Shown: piece after piece, positions 1-6,489 of the stretch
Numbering within the stretch: the stretch's first letter is position 1
How the letters are laid out: the number at the start of each line of letters is the position of its first letter
From: an uncultured Ruminococcus sp.
GTDB taxonomy: Bacteria > Bacillota > Clostridia > Oscillospirales > Ruminococcaceae
Length of the DNA: 7,359 nt
Assembly (NCBI GenBank): GCA_902796865.1
Contig: CADBQZ010000024.1
Span: 1 to 7,359 of the forward strand
Direction: 5' to 3'
Made by a program: the position numbers and the translations under genes
Notes under the pieces: model-generated
Seen by the model: the letters and a program-made list of their open reading frames with translations, nothing else
What the model was told of the DNA's origin: nothing
Database searches by the model: none

Positions 1-462
1 AGCAGCATTAGCAACTCTGCATCCGATAGCTCCAAGACCGATTACACCAAGCTTCTTGCCCTGGATCTCATTTCCTGCATAAAGCTTTTTCTGCTTCTCA
101 GCTGTCTTTGCGATGTTAGCATCTTCCTTATCCTCGATTACCCAGTTTGCACCGGCAACGATATCACGTGAACCAAGGAGAAGACCTGCGATAACAAGCT
201 CCTTAACACCATTTGCATTAGCACCAGGTGTATTGAATACTACGATACCCTTTTCTGCATAATCATCAAGAGGAATATTATTAACACCTGCACCAGCTCT
301 TGCTACAGCAAGAAGAGTCTCAGGAACCTCAAGCTCATGCATTGATGCACTTCTAACAAGGACTGCATCAGCTTCATTTATATTATCTGTCATCTCATAG
401 TCAGCGCTGAACAGGTCTGTTCCACACTTAGCTATGGGATTTAAGCAATTAATCTTTGTCAT
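1..462 (-). CDS. serA: D-3-phosphoglycerate dehydrogenase, N-terminal part (runs off the left edge)
   Basis: SerA oxidises 3-phosphoglycerate to 3-phosphohydroxypyruvate with NAD, the first step of serine biosynthesis in the cytoplasm. The 154 visible residues are open to the window edge. They show the start of the substrate-binding domain (VRSAS near 36-40), the family motif RAGAGVNNI (55-63), NTPGANANGVKEL (77-89), and the NAD-binding Rossmann loop GLGAIG at 142-147. The catalytic Arg, Glu and His lie beyond the window. The stretch at about 107-133 is a charged extension before the Rossmann fold, which I associate with clostridial SerA. The start ATG follows a GAGGAG ribosome-binding site (470-475) at 7 nt. 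It lies downstream of serC on the same strand with a 122-nt repeat-filled gap and no visible promoter of its own, so it is probably co-transcribed. Identity is secure at family level. Confidence 0.93.
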   Translation of the reverse strand, partial: MTKINCLNPIAKCGTDLFSADYEMTDNINEADAVLVRSASMHELEVPETLLAVARAGAGVNNIPLDDYAEKGIVVFNTPGANANGVKELVIAGLLLGSRDIVAGANWVIEDKEDANIAKTAEKQKKLYAGNEIQGKKLGVIGLGAIGCRVANAA

Positions 463-480
463 AATTTTTCTCCTCATATA

Positions 481-601
481 TTCCGAATAATTCTTATGAA
501 CTCTTCTATAATGAATTCTTTTATTATGAATTCTTTTATCACAAATTCTTTTATTACGAATTCTTATATTATGAATCTATCTATTTATGAATTCTTCTCT
601 T
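481..601. repeat. 15-bp tandem repeat between serC and serA
   Basis: Six consecutive 15-bp units run from 496 to 585, close to the consensus ATGAATTCTTTTATT. Units 511-525 and 526-540 differ at one base, and the others at two to five. A seventh copy (587-601) is displaced by one base and lies inside the last codons of serC. A ragged eighth may sit at 481-495. Four units hold a GAATTC hexamer (513, 528, 558, 589). The serC stop codon (585-587) and its last codons AAG AAT TCA are part of the array, so the array looks like an expansion of the 3' end of serC. It fills nearly the whole spacer to the serA ribosome-binding site. I see no strong hairpin in it. Confidence 0.88.
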
Positions 602-1673
602 CAAAGTCCTTCATAAATGCTACAAGCTTCTCAACACCTTCGATAGGCATTGCATTGTAGATAGAAGCACGCATACCACCAACTGATCTGTGTCCCTTAA
701 GGTTAACAAATCCAGCTGCTGTAGCTTCCTTAACGAACTTAGCTTCAAGATCAGCATCATGATTTCTTGTTACAAATGGAACATTCATGAGTGAACGATC
801 CTTCTCAACTACTGTTCCTACGAACATCTTTGACTGATCAAGGTAATCATAGAGGATCTTAGCTTTCTTCTCGTTATGAACCTTCATAGCCTTAAGACCA
901 CCCATAGACTTAACCCACTTGAATACAAGTCCGCAGATGTAGATTCCGTAGCATGGAGGTGTGTTGTAAAGAGAATCAGCATCAGCCTGTGTCTTCCACT
1001 TTAGCATTGTAGGAGTTCCCTCTAAAACATCGTCACGGATAAGGTCTTCACGGATTATAGCGATAACAACACCGGCAGGACCTACATTCTTCTGAACGCC
1101 GCCGTAGATAACTCCATATTTTGAAACATCAACAGGTTCCGAAAGGAAGCATGATGATACATCGGCAACAAGATCCTTGCCCTTTGTGTTAGGGAGCTGC
1201 CAGAACTTTGTTCCGTAAATAGTATTGTTTTCACAGATGTAAACGTAATCTGCATCTTCCGGGATATCAAGATCCGAGCAGTCTGGGATATATGAGAAAG
1301 TCTTGTCAGCAGATGAAGCTACCTTTACTACTTCGCCGTATTTTTCAGCTTCAGCAGCAGCTTTTTTAGCCCACTGACCTGTGATTATGTAAGCAGCCTT
1401 CTTGTTCTTCATAAGGTTCATGGGGACTGCAGCAAACTGCTGTGATGCTCCGCCCTGAAGGAAAAGAACCTTATAGTTATCAGGAATATTCATGAGATCA
1501 CGGATATCCTTTTCAGCTTCCTTGATGATGTCGTCATAAGCCTTTGAACGGTGGCTCATTTCCATTACCGACATACCTGTGCCCTTGTAATCCAGCATTT
1601 CATCGGCTGCTTCTTTAAGTACTTCCTCAGGAAGTACAGCAGGACCTGCGCTGAAGTTATATACTCTACCCAT
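585..1673 (-). CDS. serC: phosphoserine aminotransferase
   Basis: SerC transfers the amino group of glutamate to 3-phosphohydroxypyruvate to make phosphoserine; it needs pyridoxal phosphate and acts in the cytoplasm. The protein has 362 residues, the usual length. It begins with the family signature RVYNFSAGPAVLP (3-15). HRSKAY at 41-46 and the phosphate-binding FLQGGASQQF at 71-80 follow. DVSSCFLS at 171-178 carries the cofactor Asp171. GGVQKNVGPAG at 191-201 contains the Schiff-base lysine K195. The C-terminal GHRSVGGMRASIYNAMP (328-344) is also typical. The ATG has a GGAGGTT site (1681-1687) 7-9 nt upstream. Its last residues, KNS, are encoded within the tandem repeat that continues towards serA. 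It is the first gene of a serC-serA operon and is divergent from glyS. Confidence 0.97.
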   Translation of the reverse strand: MGRVYNFSAGPAVLPEEVLKEAADEMLDYKGTGMSVMEMSHRSKAYDDIIKEAEKDIRDLMNIPDNYKVLFLQGGASQQFAAVPMNLMKNKKAAYIITGQWAKKAAAEAEKYGEVVKVASSADKTFSYIPDCSDLDIPEDADYVYICENNTIYGTKFWQLPNTKGKDLVADVSSCFLSEPVDVSKYGVIYGGVQKNVGPAGVVIAIIREDLIRDDVLEGTPTMLKWKTQADADSLYNTPPCYGIYICGLVFKWVKSMGGLKAMKVHNEKKAKILYDYLDQSKMFVGTVVEKDRSLMNVPFVTRNHDADLEAKFVKEATAAGFVNLKGHRSVGGMRASIYNAMPIEGVEKLVAFMKDFEEKNS

Positions 1674-1730
1674 TTTAAAAAACCTCCGAAAATAATTTTG
1701 TCATAAAATTCTTTACGACCATACTCTTAT

Positions 1731-1759
1731 ATTATACCATTTGAAATCGCATAAGTCAA
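1731..1759 (-). promoter_or_regulatory. sigma-A promoter of serC-serA
   Basis: On the minus strand TTGACT (1759-1754) is followed, after exactly 17 bp, by TATAAT (1736-1731). That is 11 of 12 consensus bases. Transcription should start near 1724, giving a leader of about 50 nt that holds the serC ribosome-binding site. Confidence 0.83.
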
Positions 1760-1762
1760 CAC

Positions 1763-1786
1763 TTTTCAGCACCAAATAACTGAAAA
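1763..1786. repeat. inverted repeat between the divergent serC and glyS promoters
   Basis: TTTTCAG and CTGAAAA form perfect 7-bp arms separated by 10 bp. The repeat sits 3 bp upstream of the serC -35 box and about 24 bp upstream of the glyS -35 box. The position suits an operator or activator site, but 7-bp arms at some spacing occur by chance in AT-rich DNA, so the regulatory reading is only a possibility. Confidence 0.35.
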
Positions 1787-1810
1787 ACATTATCCGTGAA
1801 ATATTGAACA

Positions 1811-1839
1811 TTGACATTTTTGCAAATATGGAGTAAAAT
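1811..1839 (+). promoter_or_regulatory. sigma-A promoter of glyS
   Basis: TTGACA (1811-1816), a 17-bp spacer and TAAAAT (1834-1839). The start of transcription should be near 1846, leaving a leader of only about 40 nt before the ATG at 1887. A T-box riboswitch would not fit. Confidence 0.82.
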
Positions 1840-1886
1840 ATAATAGACGGTAAAAATACAGTAAATTGCAAAGTGAGGAAAAACAA

Positions 1887-3290
1887 ATGAAGAATAATGA
1901 AAAATCAATGGAAAAGATCGTTGATCTCTGTAAATCAAAAGGCTATGTTTATCCCGGTTCGGAGATATACGGCGGACTTGCAAATACATGGGATTACGGT
2001 CCTTTGGGCGTTGAACTCAAAAACAATATAAAAAAGGCATGGCTTAAAAAGTTCGTTCAGGAAAATAAGTATAATGTCGGACTTGACAGCGCAATACTTA
2101 TGAATCCTCAGACATGGGTAGCATCAGGACATATCGGAGGATTTTCAGATCCGCTCATGGATTGTAAAGAATGTCACACACGCCACAGAGCAGATGATCT
2201 TATAGAGGCTTTTGACGGTACTAATGTTTCCGGCTGGACAAATCAGCAGATGTCTGATTATATAAAAGAAAAGCAGATAACCTGTCCTAACTGCGGAAAG
2301 AACAATTTTACTGATATAAGACAGTTCAATCTTATGTTCAAGACTTTCCAGGGCGTTACAGAGGATACAAAATCAGAGCTTTATCTTCGTCCGGAGACAG
2401 CTCAGGGTATCTTTGTAAACTTTGGAAATATCCAGCGTACAACAAGAAAAAAGCTTCCGTTCGGCGTTGCACAGATAGGAAAGTCATTCAGAAATGAGAT
2501 AACTCCAGGAAACTTTATTTTCCGTGTACGTGAATTTGAACAGATGGAGCTTGAATTTTTCTGCAAGCCGGACACAGATCTTGAATGGTTCGACTACTGG
2601 AGAAGCTTCTGCCGTGATTTCCTTTTAGGACTTGGTATCAAGGAAGAGAATCTCAGGCTTCGTGACCACTCGAAAGAAGAGCTTTGCTTCTATTCAAAGG
2701 CTACAACAGACTTTGAATATATGTTCCCGTTTGGCTGGGGAGAACTCTGGGGCATTGCTGACAGAACAGATTATGACCTCACACAGCATATCAATACAAG
2801 CGGCAAGTCTCTTGAATATTTTGATCCGGAAACTAATGAAAAATATATCCCATATGTTATCGAGCCTTCACTCGGCGTTGAGAGACTCTTCCTGTCTATC
2901 GTAACAGAAGCTTACGATGAAGAAGAGCTTGTATCGACCGACAAAAACGGAAACGAAAAGAAAGAAATAAGAACAGTTATGCATCTTCATCCGGCTCTTG
3001 CACCGTATAAGGCAGCGGTTCTTCCGCTTGTCAAGAAGCTTACACCAAAAGCAGAGGAAGTATTCGATATGCTTTCAAAGAAATTCATGGTAACATTTGA
3101 CGAAGCTGGAACTATCGGTAAGAGATATCGTCGTCAGGACGAGATAGGTACACCATTCTGTATCACATATGACTTTGATACTCTTGAAAAGGATAACTGT
3201 GTTACTGTACGTGACAGAGATACTATGGAACAGGAAAGAGTAAAGATAGAAGACCTCGTTGCATATCTTGAAAAGAAGACAGAATATTGA
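1887..3290 (+). CDS. glyS: glycine--tRNA ligase, single-chain homodimeric type
   Basis: Class II synthetase that charges tRNA-Gly with glycine using ATP. This is the one-polypeptide alpha2 form (about 460 residues; 467 here), not the bacterial alpha2-beta2 GlyQ/GlyS pair. Numbered from the ATG at 1887, it has [15 protein letters not shown] near 16-30, a zinc-ribbon insertion with CKEC (93-96) and CPNC (133-136), and [13 protein letters not shown] near 167-179. Class II motif 2 is FRNE plus the following [10 protein letters not shown] (201-222). Motif 3 is GVERLFL (330-336, Arg333). The C-terminal anticodon-binding domain starts near [12 protein letters not shown] (366-377). The frame stays open upstream to a TTG at 1866. 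I chose the ATG because GAGGA (1875-1879) lies 7 nt before it and nothing ribosome-binding precedes the TTG. It is divergent from serC and convergent with the next gene. Confidence 0.96.
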   Translation: MKNNEKSMEKIVDLCKSKGYVYPGSEIYGGLANTWDYGPLGVELKNNIKKAWLKKFVQENKYNVGLDSAILMNPQTWVASGHIGGFSDPLMDCKECHTRHRADDLIEAFDGTNVSGWTNQQMSDYIKEKQITCPNCGKNNFTDIRQFNLMFKTFQGVTEDTKSELYLRPETAQGIFVNFGNIQRTTRKKLPFGVAQIGKSFRNEITPGNFIFRVREFEQMELEFFCKPDTDLEWFDYWRSFCRDFLLGLGIKEENLRLRDHSKEELCFYSKATTDFEYMFPFGWGELWGIADRTDYDLTQHINTSGKSLEYFDPETNEKYIPYVIEPSLGVERLFLSIVTEAYDEEELVSTDKNGNEKKEIRTVMHLHPALAPYKAAVLPLVKKLTPKAEEVFDMLSKKFMVTFDEAGTIGKRYRRQDEIGTPFCITYDFDTLEKDNCVTVRDRDTMEQERVKIEDLVAYLEKKTEY

Positions 3291-3297
3291 TAAAAAG

Positions 3298-3320
3298 GAC
3301 GGACATATGTCCGTCTTTCT
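3298..3320 (+). terminator. hairpin just after the glyS stop, probable terminator
   Basis: GACGGACATATGTCCGTC (3298-3315) is a perfect 18-bp palindrome 7 nt after the stop codon, followed by TTTCT. As RNA the four central bases would form the loop and leave a 7-bp stem. The T-tract is weak, so it may act with the stronger hairpin that follows. Confidence 0.6.
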
Positions 3321-3336
3321 GTTTGCCTCAGCATAT

Positions 3337-3365
3337 AAAAAGGAGAGCATTCTGCTCTCCTTTTT
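3337..3365. terminator. bidirectional terminator between convergent genes
   Basis: AAAAAGGAGAGCA (3337-3349) pairs perfectly over 13 bp with TGCTCTCCTTTTT (3353-3365) around a 3-nt loop. The A- and T-tracts on each side allow it to terminate glyS on the plus strand and the converging gene on the minus strand, whose stop codon is only 1 nt away. Confidence 0.9.
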
Positions 3366-3366
3366 A

Positions 3367-4101
3367 TTATCTTTCTTCAAAAGTTTCTGTTATGCTGTTT
3401 ATTTCCAGGCTGCCGCTGTCTGTTGATACATTGATATCAGCGGATATTTCGGGTATATGTTCAAGCGGGCTTTCCCAGTCGTCCTGTTTCTGTGTTTTTT
3501 CCTTTTCGACCTGTCTGTGATCCTTTTTGTGCATCTCAGCCATATGCTGAGAAAGCTTTGCCATAAGATAAAGCTCAGGATCGTATTTCAGCAATACGCT
3601 TTCTTCTTTAGGTGAAACGATATTTCCTTTGGACATTCTTGAAGCGATACCCTGTGCCTGAATGTCTTTTTTCTGCTGACTTTCAAGCGCCTTGTTCTGC
3701 TGGTCATAAACGTGTGCATTGTGAAGTGCTGCTGCGGCGTCGGTGAGTCTGTTCTGTCTGGCATTGATGTTTTTAGCAGTACGGCTGAGCTTATTTTTAG
3801 CCTCGTCATCAAGAAGTACTTGTTTTCCGTCTACTTCGACTGATCCCCTCTTTACAGCGCCGTAGATAAAAGCCGTATTCTTAAATTTTATATTATAAGT
3901 GCCATTGTCCTGTCTGACAGCCTTGACTCCGTTTTTATTATATCCTTCCGATGCCAAAAGTCCCTCTATCGAAATGTTTATACTGTCCGGTCTTCTTTCG
4001 ATGATACCGCCGGAAGACTGTTCTTTTGCCTGTGAACTTCCTCTGTTAGTATAAGAAGCTATCGCTGTCTTTATATCGCCGGATATACTGATATTTCCCA
4101 T
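3367..4101 (-). CDS. conserved-looking hypothetical protein, 244 residues, function unknown
   Basis: I do not recognise a named family. The gene looks real: its ATG follows GAGGAGGGT (4108-4116), codon use resembles the neighbours, and it ends at a strong terminator. The product has no signal peptide, no membrane segment and no cysteine, so it should be cytoplasmic. Residues 1-37 are Ser/Gly-rich and probably flexible. DSINISIEGLLASEG (39-53) leads into a possible small beta-rich part (about 58-97). A long helical part follows (98-195), rich in Gln, Lys and Ala, with SPKEESVLLKYDPELYLMAK near 163-182. The acidic, low-complexity tail (207-244) looks disordered. The Ser/Gly start and DS-xIS pattern vaguely recall small clostridial FlgM-like proteins, but that is too weak for a call. 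It is divergent from the DUF11 gene. Confidence 0.85.
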   Translation of the reverse strand: MGNISISGDIKTAIASYTNRGSSQAKEQSSGGIIERRPDSINISIEGLLASEGYNKNGVKAVRQDNGTYNIKFKNTAFIYGAVKRGSVEVDGKQVLLDDEAKNKLSRTAKNINARQNRLTDAAAALHNAHVYDQQNKALESQQKKDIQAQGIASRMSKGNIVSPKEESVLLKYDPELYLMAKLSQHMAEMHKKDHRQVEKEKTQKQDDWESPLEHIPEISADINVSTDSGSLEINSITETFEER

Positions 4102-4135
4102 ATAGCAACCCTCCTCTAATTTATTAATCGGAAGC

Positions 4136-4159
4136 TTTCTGAAATATTAAAGTCAGAAA
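4136..4159. repeat. inverted repeat in the divergent intergenic region
   Basis: TTTCTGA (4136-4142) and TCAGAAA (4153-4159) are perfect 7-bp arms with a 10-bp spacer. The repeat abuts the -35 box of the plus-strand promoter and lies 35-58 bp before the minus-strand start codon. It could be an operator shared by both genes or a chance match. Confidence 0.35.
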
Positions 4160-4188
4160 TTCACAATTTATTTTTTAGTGCATATTCT
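4160..4188 (+). promoter_or_regulatory. probable promoter of the DUF11 gene
   Basis: TTCACA (4160-4165), 17-bp spacer, TATTCT (4183-4188): 5 of 6 and 4 of 6 consensus bases at ideal spacing. The predicted transcription start is near 4195. I found no equally good promoter for the divergent minus-strand gene in this 134-bp gap. Confidence 0.6.
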
Positions 4189-4195
4189 GTAAACA

Positions 4196-4210
4196 GAGGC
4201 GAAAAGCCTC
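4196..4210 (+). other. hairpin at the predicted 5' end of the DUF11 mRNA
   Basis: GAGGC (4196-4200), loop GAAAA, GCCTC (4206-4210). The stem begins within a base or two of the predicted transcription start and ends 11 nt before the AAAGGA ribosome-binding site (4222-4227). A hairpin so placed usually protects mRNA from 5'-end decay. It has no T-tract, so it is not a terminator. Confidence 0.5.
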
Positions 4211-4235
4211 ACATATTGTTGAAAGGAAGATATTT

Positions 4236-5090
4236 ATGGCAGCATTTTCAAATCAGGCAACATTGACCTATAATCAGACCTCAGTTAGTTCAAACGTTGT
4301 AACGGGTGAAATAGTCGAGGTCCTTTCTATAACAAAGAACGCACTTGCAGACAGCTACAGCTCGGGAAGCGAGATAACTTATGTGTTGAATCTTGTGAAC
4401 AGCGGCGCAGTGCCTTTTACTGATGTCACAGTGACTGACGATCTTGGCGCATATACTTTTGGTACCCAGACCCTGGTGCCGCTTGATTACGTTGAAGGTT
4501 CGGAAAGATACTTTATTAATGGTGAGCTTCAGACAGAATCTGCGGCGCAGGTCTCAGGGGGCGTTCTTACAGTGAGCGGAATATCAGTTCCGGCAAATGG
4601 AAACAGTCAGATCATGTATCAGACAAGGGTAAACAGTTTTGCACCGTTATCGGAAAATTCTACGATAACAAATACAGCATCGGCACAAAACGGTAATGCT
4701 GCAGCTGTTACAGCATCAGAGACTGTCGCAGTAAGCGGCGATCCTATACTTTCGATCGTAAAGGCAGTTTCTCCTAGTACTGTTCCGGAAAACGGTACGC
4801 TCACTTATACCTTTACGATATCAAATACAGGAAATACAGCAGCGGATGCAGCCGATAATGTTTCTGTTACCGATATTTTCTCACCTGTCCTTGATATAAC
4901 AGAAGTGACCTTGAACGGCACACCTCTTTCACAGGGTACAGGATACACTTATGATCAGACTACAGGAGAGTTTGCTACAGTCCCAGGCGGTATAACTGTA
5001 GATGCCGCATCGTATACCCAGGATCCGACCACAGGAGAGTATTCGGTAATACCGGGCACAGCAGTTCTTACGGTAACAGGAACAGTATAA
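4236..5090 (+). CDS. DUF11-type repeat protein, two tandem beta-sandwich domains
   Basis: A 284-residue protein with two DUF11-like units. The first covers about 27-135, with the typical ITYVLNLVNSGAVPFTDVTVTDDLG (47-71). The second covers about 168-284, with LTYTFTISNTGNTAADAADNVSVTD (189-213). The strand pattern and the NTG/VTD turns suggest Ig-like sandwiches, normally found in surface, spore-coat or matrix proteins. A short YT-x-D-x-TTGE-x-x-x-x-PG stretch is repeated at 237-251 and 260-274. It has no cysteine or tryptophan. There is no signal peptide at the N-terminus (MAAFSNQATLTYNQ), no C-terminal sorting motif and no transmembrane anchor, so how or whether it leaves the cell is open. 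The ATG follows AAAGGA at 8 nt. The gene is monocistronic between its own promoter and terminator. Clostridia carry similar short DUF11 proteins of unknown role. Confidence 0.88.
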   Translation: MAAFSNQATLTYNQTSVSSNVVTGEIVEVLSITKNALADSYSSGSEITYVLNLVNSGAVPFTDVTVTDDLGAYTFGTQTLVPLDYVEGSERYFINGELQTESAAQVSGGVLTVSGISVPANGNSQIMYQTRVNSFAPLSENSTITNTASAQNGNAAAVTASETVAVSGDPILSIVKAVSPSTVPENGTLTYTFTISNTGNTAADAADNVSVTDIFSPVLDITEVTLNGTPLSQGTGYTYDQTTGEFATVPGGITVDAASYTQDPTTGEYSVIPGTAVLTVTGTV

Positions 5091-5101
5091 AAAAAGACAG
5101 C

Positions 5102-5129
5102 AAAAAAGCCCGGGTAACCGGGCTTTCTT
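5102..5129. terminator. bidirectional terminator
   Basis: AAAGCCCGG (5105-5113) and CCGGGCTTT (5118-5126) form a 9-bp GC-rich stem with a GTAA loop, which is a GNRA-type tetraloop in the plus-strand RNA. TTTCTT follows on the plus strand. On the minus strand the tract is TTTTTT (from the A-run 5102-5107). It ends the DUF11 gene and the pspA operon. Confidence 0.92.
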
Positions 5130-5150
5130 AATTATATCATATTTCGGTCA

Positions 5151-5306
5151 TCAGATACCGCATTCATCATAATCCTGCCACTTTTCATCATAGGCTCTTG
5201 CCTTGCTGAGTTTAAGAACAAGATAAGCAACAGATGCTATCATGCAAAAAAGAACAGCAACTATTGAGATGTAAAATTTTATATTACTTTTTTTCTGCTC
5301 TGTCAT
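5151..5306 (-). CDS. small single-pass membrane protein, 51 residues
   Basis: This short gene is the last of the pspA operon. Its ATG follows AAGGAG with an ideal spacing, and only 15 nt separate it from the pspA stop. The product has a polar, lysine-containing start (MTEQKKSNIK, 1-10). One hydrophobic helix follows (about 11-33, FYISIVAVLFCMIASVAYLV at its core). Then comes a basic stop-transfer patch (KLSKAR, 32-37) and a polar, acidic tail (YDEKWQDYDECGI, 39-51). The charge pattern does not settle orientation. I do not know the family. Its position next to a PspA homologue suggests a membrane partner or a PspB-like small protein, but it has no sequence likeness to PspB that I can see. The operon terminator follows 22-50 nt downstream. 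Confidence 0.82.
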   Translation of the reverse strand: MTEQKKSNIKFYISIVAVLFCMIASVAYLVLKLSKARAYDEKWQDYDECGI

Positions 5307-5321
5307 TTTTTTCTCCTTGTT

Positions 5322-5999
5322 TTAGAGTCCCATTTCTGCTTTAAGTCTTTCGAGTTCAGAATTTACCTGTGAATTTGTTTCTAACTGTTCAAACTGTTTG
5401 AGAGTGTCGTCTGTTTCGGAATTATTTTCCATAGCGATCTCAGAAAAAGCCTGAGCTTCTGCTTCCTTTGCAGATATTTTTTCTTCCATTCTGTTGAATT
5501 TTTCGGAAGCGCTGCTTGAATCAAAGCCGCCTGTTGATTTTGCGATAGCTTTCTGTGTATCAGCCATCTGCGAACGTGCTATAAGCATAGCTTCACGGCT
5601 CTTTGCTTCATTGAGCTTGGATTTGAGTGTTTCGACCTGAGCTTTGACAGTTGCTGTCTGGGCAGAGATCTGATCGTACATCTGCTTATACTGCTCGGTA
5701 TCCTTATCAGCCTTGACTTTGTTTTCAAGAGCTTTTTTAGCAAGTTCTTCATTGCCTGCTGTAAGAGCAGCCTTAGCTTTTTCTTCCCATTCGGCTGATT
5801 TCTTGGCAGCATTATCATACTGATTTTTAGCAGTTCTTTCAGCAGCCATTGCCTTGCCGAGAGCCTGAGTAGATTTATTAAGCTCCTGCTGCATATCAAT
5901 GATTATCTGTTTTACCATCTTTTCGGGATCTTCAGCCTTGTCGATAAGATCGTTCACATTGGACTTGAGCAAGTCGCTAAGTCTTGAAAAAATACCCAT
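5322..5999 (-). CDS. pspA: PspA/IM30 (Vipp1) family membrane-stress protein
   Basis: PspA family proteins are peripheral inner-leaflet proteins that assemble into ESCRT-III-like rings and rods and protect the membrane when proton leak or damage occurs. The 225-residue product matches the family in length. It shows the amphipathic N-terminal helix (MGIFSRLSDLLKSNVNDLID, 1-20) and the hallmark AEDPEKMVKQIIIDM (22-36). The long helical hairpin has GNEELAKKALENK at 82-94, and FNRMEEKISAKEAEAQAF (168-185) is also typical. Nearly the whole chain is charged coiled coil with no transmembrane segment. The Vipp1-specific C-terminal extension is missing. The ATG follows GGAGGT (6008-6013) at 8 nt. It is the middle gene of three, 15 nt from each neighbour, and is transcribed from a consensus housekeeping promoter. 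Gene symbol by family; LiaH-like is an alternative name. Confidence 0.92.
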   Translation of the reverse strand: MGIFSRLSDLLKSNVNDLIDKAEDPEKMVKQIIIDMQQELNKSTQALGKAMAAERTAKNQYDNAAKKSAEWEEKAKAALTAGNEELAKKALENKVKADKDTEQYKQMYDQISAQTATVKAQVETLKSKLNEAKSREAMLIARSQMADTQKAIAKSTGGFDSSSASEKFNRMEEKISAKEAEAQAFSEIAMENNSETDDTLKQFEQLETNSQVNSELERLKAEMGL

Positions 6000-6014
6000 T
6001 TCTGATTACCTCCG

Positions 6015-6455
6015 TTATTTCTTTAATAGATTTTTTAGAACAAGTCCGCCTCCAGCAAGTGTGAAGCCGAACATAAGAATATAGCTAAAAAGGCTCGTGC
6101 CTGAAAAATATAATCTTACACTTGTTATTATAGAGAGCAGTATGATCGCAGTACCTATTATAGTTACGATAAGACCGTAGATCTTTTTCTCCATAAGGAA
6201 GAGCATAACAACACCGATAAGAAGCGGTATCACAACAGTTCCGCCGGGTATGCCCATTCTTCCGAATCCGTAAAAACCAAATCCGGTAGAGACATGGACA
6301 GACTGGAATATCCAGAAAAGTCCGACCCCTAAAAGGATAAGTCCCACCATAAACTGTGAAAGACTTCCGGTATCCTTCTTTTTATAAGAGCTGCTGTTTA
6401 TTTCACGCATGAGCCGCTCCTGCTCTTTTTCAAGCTTTCTGAGCTTTCTGTCCAT
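6015..6455 (-). CDS. predicted four-helix membrane protein with N-terminal coiled coil, pspA operon
   Basis: First gene of the pspA operon, 146 residues; I cannot name the family. Residues 1-29 are highly charged (MDRKLRKLEKEQERLMREIN) and look like a short cytoplasmic coiled coil. Four hydrophobic segments follow at about 34-52, 71-88, 91-111 and 121-141, and the end is basic (KNLLKK). Between helices 1 and 2 lies a Gly/Phe-rich loop (57-72, GFGFYGFGRMGIPGG). With four helices both ends should be cytoplasmic, so the coiled coil could meet PspA at the inner face. This resembles the role of LiaI/LiaF-type or PspC membrane anchors, by analogy of context only. The ATG follows GGAGGTG (6463-6469) at 7 nt. 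Its stop is 15 nt before pspA, and the gap holds the pspA ribosome-binding site. Confidence 0.85.
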   Translation of the reverse strand: MDRKLRKLEKEQERLMREINSSSYKKKDTGSLSQFMVGLILLGVGLFWIFQSVHVSTGFGFYGFGRMGIPGGTVVIPLLIGVVMLFLMEKKIYGLIVTIIGTAIILLSIITSVRLYFSGTSLFSYILMFGFTLAGGGLVLKNLLKK

Positions 6456-6489
6456 GCTTTTGCACCTCCGTTTATACCTATATACAATA

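Noticed and set aside
496..601. CRISPR-like array from the regular repeats after serC
   Set aside because: Units are 15 bp, directly adjacent with no unique spacers, and diverge from one another; this is a simple tandem repeat.
1082..1270. Minus-strand open frame of 62 codons inside serC
   Set aside because: It lies wholly within the well-supported serC gene in another frame and has no ribosome-binding site.
1866..1886. Upstream TTG start for glyS adding seven residues
   Set aside because: No ribosome-binding site precedes the TTG, while GAGGA lies at ideal distance from the ATG at 1887; the added sequence is the ribosome-binding region itself.
2632..2904. 90-codon plus-strand frame within glyS
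   Set aside because: It is an out-of-frame shadow of the synthetase; its residues resemble no protein and glyS covers the same strand.
3075..3380. Minus-strand open frames opposite the end of glyS and the terminators
   Set aside because: They run across two hairpins and antisense to a conserved domain, with hydrophobic low-complexity translations and no ribosome-binding site.
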